A model generated the notes under the pieces. That model saw only the letters and a list, made by a program, of their open reading frames with translations. It was not told the origin of the DNA and searched no databases. The position numbers and the translations under genes were made by a program. Positions 1 to 8,682 of a DNA stretch of 64,000 nt are shown here, piece by piece. Source of the stretch: Massilia antarctica (GTDB lineage: Bacteria > Pseudomonadota > Gammaproteobacteria > Burkholderiales > Burkholderiaceae_D); NCBI RefSeq assembly GCF_015689335.1, contig NZ_CP065053.1, positions 4,216,001-4,280,000 on the forward strand. The letters run 5' to 3'. The stretch's first letter is position 1, and the number at the start of each line of letters is the position of its first letter.

Positions 1-770
1 GCGGTGGCGGTGAACGCGGCGCGCGCGCGCTCCATCGAGGTACGGTCCGAGGTGGCGCAGACGATGATGGTCTTGGCCACCAGTTCGGGGTCCAGCTCGT
101 GCTCGAGGAATTCGTTGAGTTCGCGGCCACGTTCGCCGATCAGGCCGAACACGATGGCGTCGGCCTGGCAGCCGCGCGCCACCGCCGCCATCAAGGTGGT
201 CTTGCCGCAGCCTGGCCCGGCGAACACGCCGACCCGCTGGCCGCGCCCCAAGGTGAGCAAGCCGTCGATGGCGCGCACGCCGGTCGGCAGGGCGCTGGCG
301 ATGCGCGGCCGGTCGACCGCGGCGGGCGCCTCGCGCACCACCGGCACCGTTTCGCGCCAGCCGCCCGGGCGCAGGGGCGGTGCGTGCGGGGAACGGAACA
401 GCACCCGGCCGAAGCCGTCCAGCACGCTGCCGAACAGGTGCTCGCCGCTGTCGATGGTGTGCACGCGGCCGAGCGGCTCGATGAGCGTGCTGCGCGAGAC
501 GCCCTCCAGCGAACTCAGTCCCGACAGCAAGGTGGCTTGCTCGGAAAAGCCGATCACCTCGGCCAGCATGGGCTGCGCGCCGGGGCTATGCAAATGGCAT
601 AGTTCGCCGATCCGCGCCGGCGGCATGTGCGCTTCGATCAAGGTGCCCAGGACTTGCGCCACGCGGCCGAAGCGCTGCAATCCCGGGGCGGGCGGCAGGC
701 CTGCGAGCCAGCTGGGCGCTTGGGCGGCGAGCTGCGCCAGGCGGCGCGCCAGCGCGTCGTCGCGGCTCAC
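1..770 (-). CDS. sctN: Type III secretion ATPase SctN (N-terminal part, truncated by window edge)
   Basis: Cytoplasmic hexameric ATPase that unfolds and feeds substrates into a type III secretion injectisome. Read on the minus strand from a GTG at 770, about 256 codons are visible; the C-terminal half lies outside the window. The N-terminal beta-barrel region is followed by the nucleotide-binding domain, with a Walker A GPGCGKTT, then GLIGERGRE, as in the F1/FliI/YscN family. The GTG overlaps the TGA of the upstream gene (GTGA), so the two are translationally coupled. The partner is an FHA-type SctD, which favours injectisome SctN over flagellar FliI. FliI cannot be fully excluded from this half alone. 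Confidence 0.85.
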   Translation of the reverse strand, partial: MSRDDALARRLAQLAAQAPSWLAGLPPAPGLQRFGRVAQVLGTLIEAHMPPARIGELCHLHSPGAQPMLAEVIGFSEQATLLSGLSSLEGVSRSTLIEPLGRVHTIDSGEHLFGSVLDGFGRVLFRSPHAPPLRPGGWRETVPVVREAPAAVDRPRIASALPTGVRAIDGLLTLGRGQRVGVFAGPGCGKTTLMAAVARGCQADAIVFGLIGERGRELNEFLEHELDPELVAKTIIVCATSDRTSMERARAAFTAT

Positions 771-1747
771 CAGATCACCTCGATCTTGCGTTTACCGAAG
801 AAGCTGGCGCGGCCGGGCTGGATCGCCACCAGGCGCACGCCGCGGTAGTCGTCGCCCACGTACAGGCGGGCGCCATCCTGGGTCACCACGCTGGCGTTGG
901 CGCCCGAAATCACCTGGCCGATGCGGAACGGCAACATCGCTTCGGCCGTCACCGCCCTGGCGCTGACCGGGAAGGTGATGTGGTGCTCCTTGATGAAACT
1001 GTTGAGGATGCGTTCGAAGCGCGCCGTCTCTTCGTCGTCGAGGTGGGCCTGCATGCTCCAGGCGCGCTCGCCCAGCGCGAGGTCGAAGCGGTTCAGCAGT
1101 TCGGCGTCGGCCAGGCGCTTGCGAAACAGCGCGGCCAGGGCCGGCTGGCCGGCGTCCGCTGGCGCCGCTGCCGTCTTGCCGGGCGCGGCCGCGTCCATCC
1201 TCACGGCGGGGAGCGCGGCCGGTGGCGCAGTCGCTGGCGCAAGCGGCGCGCGCGTGGTCAGCGCATAGGCGGTGGCGGCCAGCATCGCCGCGACCGTGGC
1301 CAGCAGCGCTCCAATCCCGCGCCGGCGCCAGCGGCGGTGCGCCTTTGGTGCTTCCCGCGGCGGCGCTGCCGGCGTGGCGGCGGATTCTTCCGGCGCGGCC
1401 TCGCGCGCATCGAAGTGCGGTTCCGGATCGGGCAGCGGCGGTGGCGCCTCCCACGGCGAATCCGGCCAGCAAATGCTCAGCCAGATGTCGCCCACGCGCG
1501 CGCAGTCGCCGGCGCGCAGCTCGACCAGTTCGCAAGCGTCGCTACGATCCGCGGCGTGGATGGCGCCGCCGCTGGGCGTGAGCAGCCAGGCATCGCCGTG
1601 CGGCGCGAGCAGCGCGTGGTCGGCCTCGATGCCGTGGTCGGCCATGACGACATCGGCCTCGTCGCCGCTGCCGATGTTGATGGCCTGTCCATCGAGCGGC
1701 AAGGTGGCGCCCCGGTGAAGGCCGTTGAGGATGCGCAGTTCAAGCAT
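767..1747 (-). CDS. sctD: Type III secretion inner-membrane ring protein SctD (YscD/HrpQ family)
   Basis: 326 residues. The N-terminal ~100 residues look like the FHA-like cytoplasmic domain of YscD/HrpQ (MLELRILNGLHRGA start). A proline/alanine-rich linker follows, then one transmembrane helix near residues 145-165 preceded by a basic RRWRRRG stretch, and a periplasmic part of ~150 residues. SctD forms the inner-membrane ring of the injectisome. I chose the ATG at 1747 because the FHA fold begins there; an in-frame extension to 1900 is arginine-rich and not domain-like. It overlaps sctN by four bases and is divergent from the ECF sigma gene at 2042. Confidence 0.8.
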   Translation of the reverse strand: MLELRILNGLHRGATLPLDGQAINIGSGDEADVVMADHGIEADHALLAPHGDAWLLTPSGGAIHAADRSDACELVELRAGDCARVGDIWLSICWPDSPWEAPPPLPDPEPHFDAREAAPEESAATPAAPPREAPKAHRRWRRRGIGALLATVAAMLAATAYALTTRAPLAPATAPPAALPAVRMDAAAPGKTAAAPADAGQPALAALFRKRLADAELLNRFDLALGERAWSMQAHLDDEETARFERILNSFIKEHHITFPVSARAVTAEAMLPFRIGQVISGANASVVTQDGARLYVGDDYRGVRLVAIQPGRASFFGKRKIEVIW

Positions 1748-1896
1748 GGTGTGGTCTCTGTGACTGGTTCGATACGGGTGAGTACCCGTTGCCGCGATTT
1801 GGTTCCGGCCATGCCTGGCGCCGCTACCCGGCTCGCGTTGTGGGCGCCGGCGGCCCTGCGGTTCCTTTGCCGCCACGGTGCCGGCCTGGGATTTCC

Positions 1897-1923
1897 TCAA
1901 CGTTTTTCAAAGTCTCACGAATG
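1897..1923 (+). promoter_or_regulatory. Conserved upstream element, copy 1 (before first ECF sigma gene)
   Basis: CTCAACG-T-TTTTCAAA-G-TC here is nearly identical to an element at 2642 upstream of the second sigma gene. It lies about 145 bases before the ATG. It may be a duplicated promoter; reading GGATTT at 1889 as -35 and the TCTCA at 1913 as -10 is only a guess. Confidence 0.4.
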
Positions 1924-2041
1924 CTCATGGTTCGGCAACAACACGCGTTTGCGCTGCTATCGTGGCGTCCATGGTTGCGACCCCGGCCCACGCCGGAACG
2001 CATTGCCCACCTCAATCGAGCCATTCACGAAAGACCGCATC

Positions 2042-2578
2042 ATGACGATCGAATACACCGCCAGCCCCGCAGCCGCCGCCATCGATGTCCAGCGCCTGTT
2101 CCTGGCGCACCGCCAGCACCTGGTGCGCTTCGTCCAGCGCTACACGCGCAGCCTGGAAGACGCCGAGGACGTGGTGCAAAACACCTTCATCGAAGCGATG
2201 CGCTGCGCCGACCGCTTTTCCGGCCTGTCGAAGCCGTCGACCTGGCTGTTCGGCATCGCGCTGAACCTGGCGCGCAACCAGGTGCGGCGCAACAGCGCCG
2301 ATCTGTACGAGCCGGTGGAGGAGGGGTTCATGGAACAGATCGCCGACCAGTTCGCCAATCCGGCCGACCGCTACGCCTCGCGCCAGATCACGCGCCAGAT
2401 CGATTCGCTGCTGCGCAGCCTGCCGCCGAAGATCCGTGAAACCTTCGACGTGGTGGTCAACGGCGACGCCACCTACGAGCAGGCGGCCGACTATCTGGCG
2501 ATCCCGGTGGGCACGGTGCGCTCGCGCGTGTCGCGGGTGCGCGCCGCCGTGCGCCAGCAGTTCGGCAGCGCGGCATGA
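2042..2578 (+). CDS. ECF (sigma-70 family) RNA polymerase sigma factor
   Basis: 178 residues, the usual ECF length. Region 2 (residues ~20-85) contains FVQRYTRSLEDAEDVVQNTF and STWLFGIALNLARNQ. Region 4 (residues ~120-175) contains PPKIRETFDVV and AIPVGTVRSRVSRVRAAV, the helix-turn-helix that reads the -35 element. The start is the ATG at 2042, where similarity to its neighbour begins; a longer in-frame ORF upstream is not sigma-like. It is followed 204 bases later by a close paralogue and is divergent from sctD, so it may control the secretion genes. No anti-sigma gene is adjacent. Confidence 0.88.
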   Translation: MTIEYTASPAAAAIDVQRLFLAHRQHLVRFVQRYTRSLEDAEDVVQNTFIEAMRCADRFSGLSKPSTWLFGIALNLARNQVRRNSADLYEPVEEGFMEQIADQFANPADRYASRQITRQIDSLLRSLPPKIRETFDVVVNGDATYEQAADYLAIPVGTVRSRVSRVRAAVRQQFGSAA

Positions 2579-2641
2579 AGCATTCTTTTTAGCAAATCGT
2601 TGTTGCCGCGCATCATTTTTCGCAGGGGCGGGCGCCGAACT

Positions 2642-2668
2642 TCTCAACGATTTTCAAAATCCCAGGAA
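2642..2668 (+). promoter_or_regulatory. Conserved upstream element, copy 2 (before second ECF sigma gene)
   Basis: CTCAACG-A-TTTTCAAA-A-TC matches the copy at 1897 with only a few differences. It sits 141 bases before the ATG at 2783, almost the same distance as copy 1. GAACTT at 2638 resembles an RpoE-type -35 hexamer, but no -10 can be assigned with confidence. Confidence 0.4.
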
Positions 2669-2782
2669 GATGCGGGCCAAAGTGCCGATCGTAGTGTTTT
2701 TCCTGATACATTGTTAAATAAGAATTTAAAATTCCAAATATTAAACTTTCGCTACGCCCTTTTACGCCATGGAGAAATTGTC

Positions 2783-3331
2783 ATGATGTCCGCGCCTGTT
2801 TCCTGCGCCGCGACGTCGCCCGCCCAACCGGCCGTCGACGTCCAGCGCCTGTTCATCGAACACCGCCAGCACTTGCTGCGTTTCGTGCAACGCTACACGC
2901 GCAGCCTGGAAGACGCCGAGGACGTGGTGCAAAATACCTTCATCGAAGCCATGCGCTGCGCCGACCGGTTTGCCGGCCTGTCGAAGCCGTCGACCTGGCT
3001 GTTCGGCATCGCGCTGAACCTGGCGCGCAATCAGGTGCGCCGCAACAGCGCCGACCTGTACGAGGCGGTGAAGGAGGGATACTTCGAGCAGATCAAGGAC
3101 CAGCGCGCCAATCCGGCCGAGCTGTGCGAATCGCGCCAGATCAGCTCCAGGGTGGACGCGCTGCTGCGCAGCTTTCCGCCGAAAATACGCGAGACCTTCG
3201 ACGTCGTGGTCAGCCGCGACATCACCTACGAGGAAGCGGCCGACTATCTGGCGGTCCCGGTGGGCACCGTGCGTTCGCGCGTCTCGCGGGTACGCGCCGC
3301 CGTGCGCGAACAGTTCGGCGCCAGCGCCTAG
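2783..3331 (+). CDS. ECF (sigma-70 family) RNA polymerase sigma factor, paralogue of the gene at 2042
   Basis: 182 residues, colinear with the preceding sigma factor and nearly identical through region 2 (RYTRSLEDAEDVVQNTFIEA; STWLFGIALNLARNQVRRN). It diverges mainly in the first ~15 residues and the linker (EAVKEGYFEQIKDQ). Region 4 ends AVPVGTVRSRVSRVRAAV. A GGAGA ribosome-binding site at 2771 supports the ATG at 2783; a second ATG follows directly. The spacer before it shares the conserved element described at 2642. The pair looks like a tandem duplication that included the promoter. Confidence 0.88.
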   Translation: MMSAPVSCAATSPAQPAVDVQRLFIEHRQHLLRFVQRYTRSLEDAEDVVQNTFIEAMRCADRFAGLSKPSTWLFGIALNLARNQVRRNSADLYEAVKEGYFEQIKDQRANPAELCESRQISSRVDALLRSFPPKIRETFDVVVSRDITYEEAADYLAVPVGTVRSRVSRVRAAVREQFGASA

Positions 3332-3701
3332 CCGATCCACTCCTGTGCGGCCATCAGCCGCCGCGCCAGGTCGCCCACCTGCGCCATGCAGGCCGGTACG
3401 GTGGCCAGCGGGACGCCCAGATAGCAGGCTTGCTGTCCTGCGCCCGGCTCGGATGCGTGCTGCCGCATGCCGTCGCGCGCCAGCAGCAGTGCCGTGCCGA
3501 ACAGCGATGCGGGCACGGTGCGGCGCGGCGTTGCGCCGCTCGCGCCCGCACGAACGCCGCCTGCACCACATCTTCCGCGTCTTCATGGCAGCCGGTATAG
3601 CGCGTGACGAAGCCGACCAGCACAGGGCGGTACTGCTTGAACAGATGCGCCAGGCCGGCATGCCCGGCGTCGTTGTCGGTGGCGCTGCCCGATGCCCACA
3701 T
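3328..3701 (-). pseudogene. Degenerate third ECF sigma paralogue (frameshifted, internally shortened)
   Basis: Minus-strand frame 1 from 3701 gives a region 2.1-2.2 match (YRPVLVGFVTRYTGCHEDAE, then DVVQAAFVRA). Around 3540 the match moves to another frame, which reads ASLFGTALLLARDGMRQ and then ACYLGVPLATVPACMAQV. These line up with TWLFGIALNLARNQVRR and ADYLAVPVGTVRSRVSRV of the intact neighbours. The stretch between the two blocks is missing, and the helix-turn-helix residues are eroded. Its stop codon shares a CTAG with the stop of the convergent intact sigma gene. Likely a dead or dying copy. Confidence 0.6.
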
Positions 3702-4743
3702 GTCGATTCACATAAAACGTCTTGTATGACACTGCCTTCAATCACCCTTGGATAGGGAAACGGTCGGGACCATGACATCGTTTGCGTGGCCAGGCGTAAT
3801 GCGGCACAGTTGCGTTACGACGTCATGCGACCCGGCGCCTGCGTTTGCGGGCCGCCGGACACCCGCGCCGCATACGCCGGCGGCGGGTGGTGGGATCGCT
3901 TCCCATCGATGCCGGAAAACGCGCCGGTATTCATCATTTACCCGCACGTCTTTTTCCCGGGGGCGCCGCGCGCGCTCGCGACCAGTCACTCGCCATCTGG
4001 CAAGCGTGCCGGGTGCACTTTAACAGCACTGGAATGCCCCCGCCGCATACGTGAAGAAGACTTCGCGCGCGAGGGTTTCGCGCCGGTTTGCGTATCGCTG
4101 ATGGGGCCTGCCGGCAAGGGATCGTCGCCGAGCAGAAGGTCGGCATCGGCCAGCGTTGTTGATCGACTTGTGCTTGGCTTGACGCTGTTGTGGCGGGCGG
4201 CGAAGCCGAACCGGCCGGTCACGTTCAGACCGCCGTGTCATTGCGGCGCGGGCGCAACGGTGCCTCCTGAAGGCACGGTGCGTCTCATCGCATTCACGGC
4301 CAGGATAATATTATTACGCGTAAACATTCTGTGAAAATCCATCCTTACTTTTTAGATGAATAGTAATGTCCGTTCATTAATTTTATTCAATATTGGTAGT
4401 CTCATCATATTTATTTCGAATCGCGGTTTATCGGACCGTGCGAGCAAAAAATGACGAACTACCTTGCCTGTCGCGGTGCCACGCGCTCTTCCAGATCAGC
4501 GCCCAAAAAAAACAACAGTGAACTTCATAGATGTCGCAATTTTTGGGGATAAATGTAAGACTGGCCATGTCGTCGTCCAGTATCTGCTCATCAATTTCGG
4601 CATGCATCTTAGCGAATCCGATCAAGATTGCGGGTATCGATGATGTTAATAGTTTCAATATGTATCGTCGCAGACCTTGATCGTGCGGCGCCCAGGGGGA
4701 TGAATCCGGCCCTTGTTTTGATCCGAAACATCGTGGAGAAATC
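3702..4743. other. Long intergenic region without a supportable gene
   Basis: Short overlapping ORFs occur on both strands, but none has domain-like composition, a good ribosome-binding site or recognisable motifs. From about 4300 to 4740 the sequence becomes AT-rich, in contrast to its surroundings. This may hold the promoter of the Cache gene at 4744 or be old acquired DNA. No tRNA, repeat array or transposase was recognised. Confidence 0.5.
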
Positions 4744-5211
4744 ATGATTATTAAAAACATCATCGTGCGCACTGCAAGCGTTGTGCTGCTCGCATTGGGC
4801 TTGCACAGTTCAGTTTTAGCTGGCGAGCACGGCACTGCTGAAGAAGCGACGGTGCTTGTCAAGAAAGCGGTGGCTTATCTCGAAGCGAATGGCAAGGATA
4901 AGGCGTTTGCCGAATTCAGCAATCCGGCCGGCACGTTCCGGGACCGCGACCTGTATATTTTCGTCATCGACATGAATGGCCTGGAGCTGGCGAACGGCGC
5001 TAATTCCAAGATCATCGGCAAGAATGTGCTCGAACTGAAAGACGCCGATGGCAATGCCATGGTCAAGAATCTTATCGCCTTGGCCAATGGCAAAGGGAAG
5101 GGCTGGGTCGATTACAGCTGGCCTAACCCGATGACGCACAAGGTTGATCGGAAATCCACCTATCTTGAAAAATCCGGTGACGTTCTTGTCGCCAGCGGCA
5201 TCTATAAATAG
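4744..5211 (+). CDS. Periplasmic single-Cache-domain protein
   Basis: 155 residues. A signal peptide (MIIKNIIVRTASVVLLALG, cleavage near SVLAG) is followed by one small Cache-type sensor domain. Its typical features are an N-terminal helix (TAEEATVLVKKAVAYL), a DLYIFVIDMNG strand, GANSKIIGKNVLELKDADG and a closing WVDYSW...KSTYLE block. Such stand-alone Cache proteins are thought to bind small ligands in the periplasm; ligand and partner are unknown. A GGAGA box precedes the ATG. A porin gene follows 219 bases downstream on the same strand. Confidence 0.75.
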   Translation: MIIKNIIVRTASVVLLALGLHSSVLAGEHGTAEEATVLVKKAVAYLEANGKDKAFAEFSNPAGTFRDRDLYIFVIDMNGLELANGANSKIIGKNVLELKDADGNAMVKNLIALANGKGKGWVDYSWPNPMTHKVDRKSTYLEKSGDVLVASGIYK

Positions 5212-5430
5212 CCGCGCCAGGCAATGCCGGCAGCGGTGCCGATTCAATGGCGCGGCGGATTTCTATCCGGATGGTTGGCCGGCCGGTAGCGGCCGGATAA
5301 GCAGATCACCCAGCTCGTCAGGTCATTGTTCCGCGCCACCGTGGCGTCCACGCAGGACATGCCTTGACGGGGCGCCCGCAATGGGAACCCGGCCCCGCCA
5401 AATATTCAACTTATTTGTAAGGAATTACCC

Positions 5431-6474
5431 ATGAACCGATATGTATTCGCCGTGTGCGCAATTGTTTGCAACGTCGCCATGGCGCAAAGCAGTGTCACTG
5501 TGTATGGCGTGGCTGACGCCGGCATCGTCGCGGAATCCGGTGGCCCTGCGGGCAGCGTTACCAAGATGGTGGGCGGTGTGGAAGGTGGATCGCGGCTCGG
5601 CTTTCGCGGCACGGAAGATCTGGGTAGGGGTGTGGCGGCAATATTTGCCCTTGAAATGGGCATCAATCTCGACACTGGTACCAGTGCCCAGGGCGGCGTT
5701 TTGTTCGGCCGCCAAGCCTTTGTCGGCTTGAGCAGTCCGGCTGGCGCCCTGACCCTCGGCCGTCAATATACCCCCCTGTTTCTTTCCCTGTCGGCGGTTG
5801 ATCCCTTTCAAGCATTCAGCACGGCCGGTTCCGCCGCCAATCTGATGTCCAACGCGGGGATCCGGATGAATAACACGATCAAGTATGCGTCCGCGCCGGT
5901 GAACGGCTTCAATGGCGAGCTCGCCTATGGACTGGGCGAAGTCCCGGGCAGTTCAAGGGTGGGAAGGCAGCTCGGCGCGGCGCTGGGCTATGTACGGGGT
6001 CCGCTGAGCCTGCGGCTGGGCTATGCCAACGTCAATAGCATTCCCGTGGGCCCGGCCCCTATGACAACGGGAAAAACGACCATGCTGGGCGGGGTCTATG
6101 ACTTTCGCGTAGTCAAACTCTCCCTCGGTGTCGCCTCGAATAAGGGCACCGTGAATGTGAATACCAGGATCGACCCGAATCCGGCCGCGAAATCGCGCGA
6201 TACGATTCTCGGAGTGACGCTTCCTGTAGGCGCGGGAAATATCAGGGCTTCAGCGGTCTTTAAGCACGACCGCAGCCCGACCGACCGTAACGCCAGACAG
6301 TTGGGTGCGGCTTATAACTATTTCATCTCGAAGCGTACCGACGTGTATATTGCCTATGCGCGCATCCATAACGATGTGCTCGCCGGCGCCACCGGTTTTT
6401 ACACCGTTGGCAATGCCACCGAGGCCGGTAGCGGGAATAAGGCTTTTAATCTCGGCATGCGCCACAGTTTCTAG
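5431..6474 (+). CDS. Outer-membrane porin (Gram-negative porin family)
   Basis: 347 residues, the usual size for trimeric 16-strand porins of Burkholderiales. Signal peptide ending at AMAQ, then the family hallmark SSVTVYGVADAGI and SRLGFRGTEDLG. GRQAFVGLSSPAGALTLGRQ marks the early strands and the protein ends in a C-terminal phenylalanine (LGMRHSF), needed for BAM-dependent insertion. General diffusion of small hydrophilic solutes is the family role; selectivity cannot be read from sequence. AAGGAA precedes the ATG. It may be co-transcribed with the Cache gene, though the 219-base gap allows its own promoter. Confidence 0.9.
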   Translation: MNRYVFAVCAIVCNVAMAQSSVTVYGVADAGIVAESGGPAGSVTKMVGGVEGGSRLGFRGTEDLGRGVAAIFALEMGINLDTGTSAQGGVLFGRQAFVGLSSPAGALTLGRQYTPLFLSLSAVDPFQAFSTAGSAANLMSNAGIRMNNTIKYASAPVNGFNGELAYGLGEVPGSSRVGRQLGAALGYVRGPLSLRLGYANVNSIPVGPAPMTTGKTTMLGGVYDFRVVKLSLGVASNKGTVNVNTRIDPNPAAKSRDTILGVTLPVGAGNIRASAVFKHDRSPTDRNARQLGAAYNYFISKRTDVYIAYARIHNDVLAGATGFYTVGNATEAGSGNKAFNLGMRHSF

Positions 6475-6593
6475 CGCGGATTTCCATCGGCATCGGCACG
6501 TACCTGGCGACGCATCGGGCGCCGGGACATCGTTATCCAGGCCGCGCTGCGGCGGCCCGCTGCACCGCTTGCGTCGGCGTGCCGCCGCGCGCC

Positions 6594-7577
6594 TCATCGG
6601 CTCGCTTCTCCGAACAAGCGGGTCAGCAACTGGCCGAATTTTTCCATCCGGTCGGGCTGGGTCGGTTTGATCACCCCGCGTTCCTGCAACACGGCGATCA
6701 GCTTGACCGGCCCGGTGCGATTGTTGCCCACGATTTCCACATGGCCCGCCTTGACTTCCACGATGCTGACCAGCGGGTCGCTGTCCACGGCCGGGTTGCG
6801 TTGCTCCGCCAGGGAAAAAATCGCATCCGATTCGACGCAGGCGCCGTTGCTCATGCGCCGGCAACTGCCGCTTTCATCGGTCATGATCTTGAGAAAGTCC
6901 GTCACCCTCGGATCGAGCGCGCCCGGCGCGCGGATGAAGGGCGACGTGGCGGTGATTTCCGACCATTTATCGCCCGTGACAATCTGGCAGATCGGTCCGA
7001 CCAGTCCGAGCGAGAGCGTCTTCCAGAGCGGACTGCCGCAATGGCGCGCCGCCGCGATGCCGCCGAACGGTCCCGATACCGTCACCAGGCGCAGTTGGAC
7101 ATCCTTGCCGTCGATGGCATCGGGATGGCTGACGGACATCGCCTTGCGCGCGATCAGGGCACCCTGGCTGTGGCCCAGCACGGTGATGTGCTTGTTGTCC
7201 ATGTTCCGGGCCAAGGCGGTGAGCGCCGTGTCGAGCTGGCCGGCGCTGGCACTCAGGCTGTCGCGGTCGTTGTAAGTGAAACACGCGGTCTGCTGGCCGT
7301 GAAAGGCCAGCACCTGGGCCATGCCACGGTAGCGCCCGGCCGAGCTGAAACAACCATGCACCAGCACGGTGACCGGCTCCTGGGCGTTCAGTTTCAGGGT
7401 GTGGTCGCCGCTGTCGGTGCACTGGCTCAGGCCAGCTATGACCATGCTGACGTTGGCCGGCGGCAGGCGCGAGCCGTCGATGGTCAGCAGCGCCGGCTCG
7501 GCCGGTGGCGGCGTGGCGCAACCCGTCATGAGCCCGAGGGTGGCCAGGGCCACGGCAGCTGCGGGAATTTTCGTCAT
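6594..7577 (-). CDS. Lipoprotein with alpha/beta-hydrolase (lipase/esterase-like) fold
   Basis: 327 residues. A lipoprotein signal peptide ends in the lipobox LMTGC, so the mature protein is lipid-anchored. The hydrolase fold shows VTVLVHGCFSSAGRYRGMA (oxyanion-hole strand) and the nucleophile elbow GHSQGA near residue 145. Substrate unknown; the SSAGRY...AQVLAF region resembles polypeptides annotated as lipase or PGAP1-like hydrolases. The gene ends convergent with the porin gene and is divergent from the solute-binding protein at 7821. Confidence 0.75.
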   Translation of the reverse strand: MTKIPAAAVALATLGLMTGCATPPPAEPALLTIDGSRLPPANVSMVIAGLSQCTDSGDHTLKLNAQEPVTVLVHGCFSSAGRYRGMAQVLAFHGQQTACFTYNDRDSLSASAGQLDTALTALARNMDNKHITVLGHSQGALIARKAMSVSHPDAIDGKDVQLRLVTVSGPFGGIAAARHCGSPLWKTLSLGLVGPICQIVTGDKWSEITATSPFIRAPGALDPRVTDFLKIMTDESGSCRRMSNGACVESDAIFSLAEQRNPAVDSDPLVSIVEVKAGHVEIVGNNRTGPVKLIAVLQERGVIKPTQPDRMEKFGQLLTRLFGEASR

Positions 7578-7820
7578 TTGTTATTCCATGGTAAGTATGC
7601 GTGTACTTCCGAGTGTAGCCGATCGCGCCGTCGGCAGGGCCAATGGCTGCGTACCGGCGCGTCATGATCGGGCCAGTCAGCAACGGCAGGGCTGCCGGCG
7701 CGGTTTTCCGCGCCGCGTGCGCACTACTCAAAGGAAATTATATTTACTTCGTGGAAATGGCACCATGGCGGTGTATGATTTCTTATCGACAGAGCCTTGT
7801 CCTGATCAGTGGTGGCGAGA

Positions 7821-8621
7821 ATGCGGCCGGGTGTACATTTTCTTTCGGCGTGGGCGGCTGGCCTGGCCATGCTGTTCTGTAGCGGAGCGGCACTCGGCGC
7901 CGCCGTCAGCCCTGTGCTTGCCGACAGCACCCGCGTGATCCGGCTGTCCTCGCTCGAATGGCCTCCCTACACGGGCGTGTCCTTGCCGCGCCAGGGCGCC
8001 ACCACGGCGGTGATCGCCGCCGCGCTGGCCAGCATGGGCTACCGCCTGGAAGTGGCCTATTTTCCCTGGACCCGCGCCACCGCCCTGATCCGGCACGATT
8101 CTCCCTTTGCCGGGTATTACCCCGAATACCTCTCGGCCGATCTGGCGCGCGAGTTTCTCGTTTCCGACCCGATCGGCAGCGGTCCGCTCGGCTTTGCTTA
8201 CCAGGCCGCCGCACCGGTGCATTGGGATAGCCTGGCCGACCTGTCGAAATACCGTATCGGCGTCGTGGAAGGCTATGTCAATACCGACGAATTCGATCGG
8301 CGGGTGCGCCAGGGCAAGCAAATGATCGATCCCGCCGTGAACGACAAGCAGAACCTGCGCAAGCTCGCCGCCAGGCGCGTGCCGCTGGTGTTGATCGACC
8401 GGCGCGTGTACGACCATCTGGTCCGCAACGACCCCGACCTGCACCCGCTGGCGCCGACCTTGCGTTTCCATCCCCGCCTGCTGGAAGACAAGAAGCTCTA
8501 CATTTGCTTTCGCCCCAACGCCGAGGGCGAGCGCGTGCGCGCGCTTGTCAACGCGGGCTTGAAACGGATCGATATCGAGGCCGTGATGGCGGCGGCCCTG
8601 GGCGCCGGCAGTGCGCACTAG
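7821..8621 (+). CDS. Periplasmic solute-binding protein, family 3 (amino-acid-type)
   Basis: 266 residues. Signal peptide, then IRLSSLEWPPYTG, the standard opening strand of SBP family 3, and AYFPWTRATALIRHDSPFAG and RIGVVEGYVNTDEF typical of both lobes. Standalone members without an ABC permease are common in proteobacteria, and some feed signalling proteins rather than transport. I chose the ATG at 7821; an in-frame GTG lies 12 bases upstream. Its 3' end faces the GGDEF gene, and no permease or ATPase gene is adjacent. Confidence 0.8.
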   Translation: MRPGVHFLSAWAAGLAMLFCSGAALGAAVSPVLADSTRVIRLSSLEWPPYTGVSLPRQGATTAVIAAALASMGYRLEVAYFPWTRATALIRHDSPFAGYYPEYLSADLAREFLVSDPIGSGPLGFAYQAAAPVHWDSLADLSKYRIGVVEGYVNTDEFDRRVRQGKQMIDPAVNDKQNLRKLAARRVPLVLIDRRVYDHLVRNDPDLHPLAPTLRFHPRLLEDKKLYICFRPNAEGERVRALVNAGLKRIDIEAVMAAALGAGSAH

Positions 8622-8682
8622 TCCTTGGCGCAAGCCGGCCCCGGGGCAATCCATCCAGTTCGGCCATCCGGATCAATGCGAC

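Noticed and set aside
3786..4334. 182-codon plus-strand open frame in the 3.7-4.7 kb gap
   Set aside because: No ribosome-binding site, no domain-like pattern, low-complexity Arg/Pro composition.
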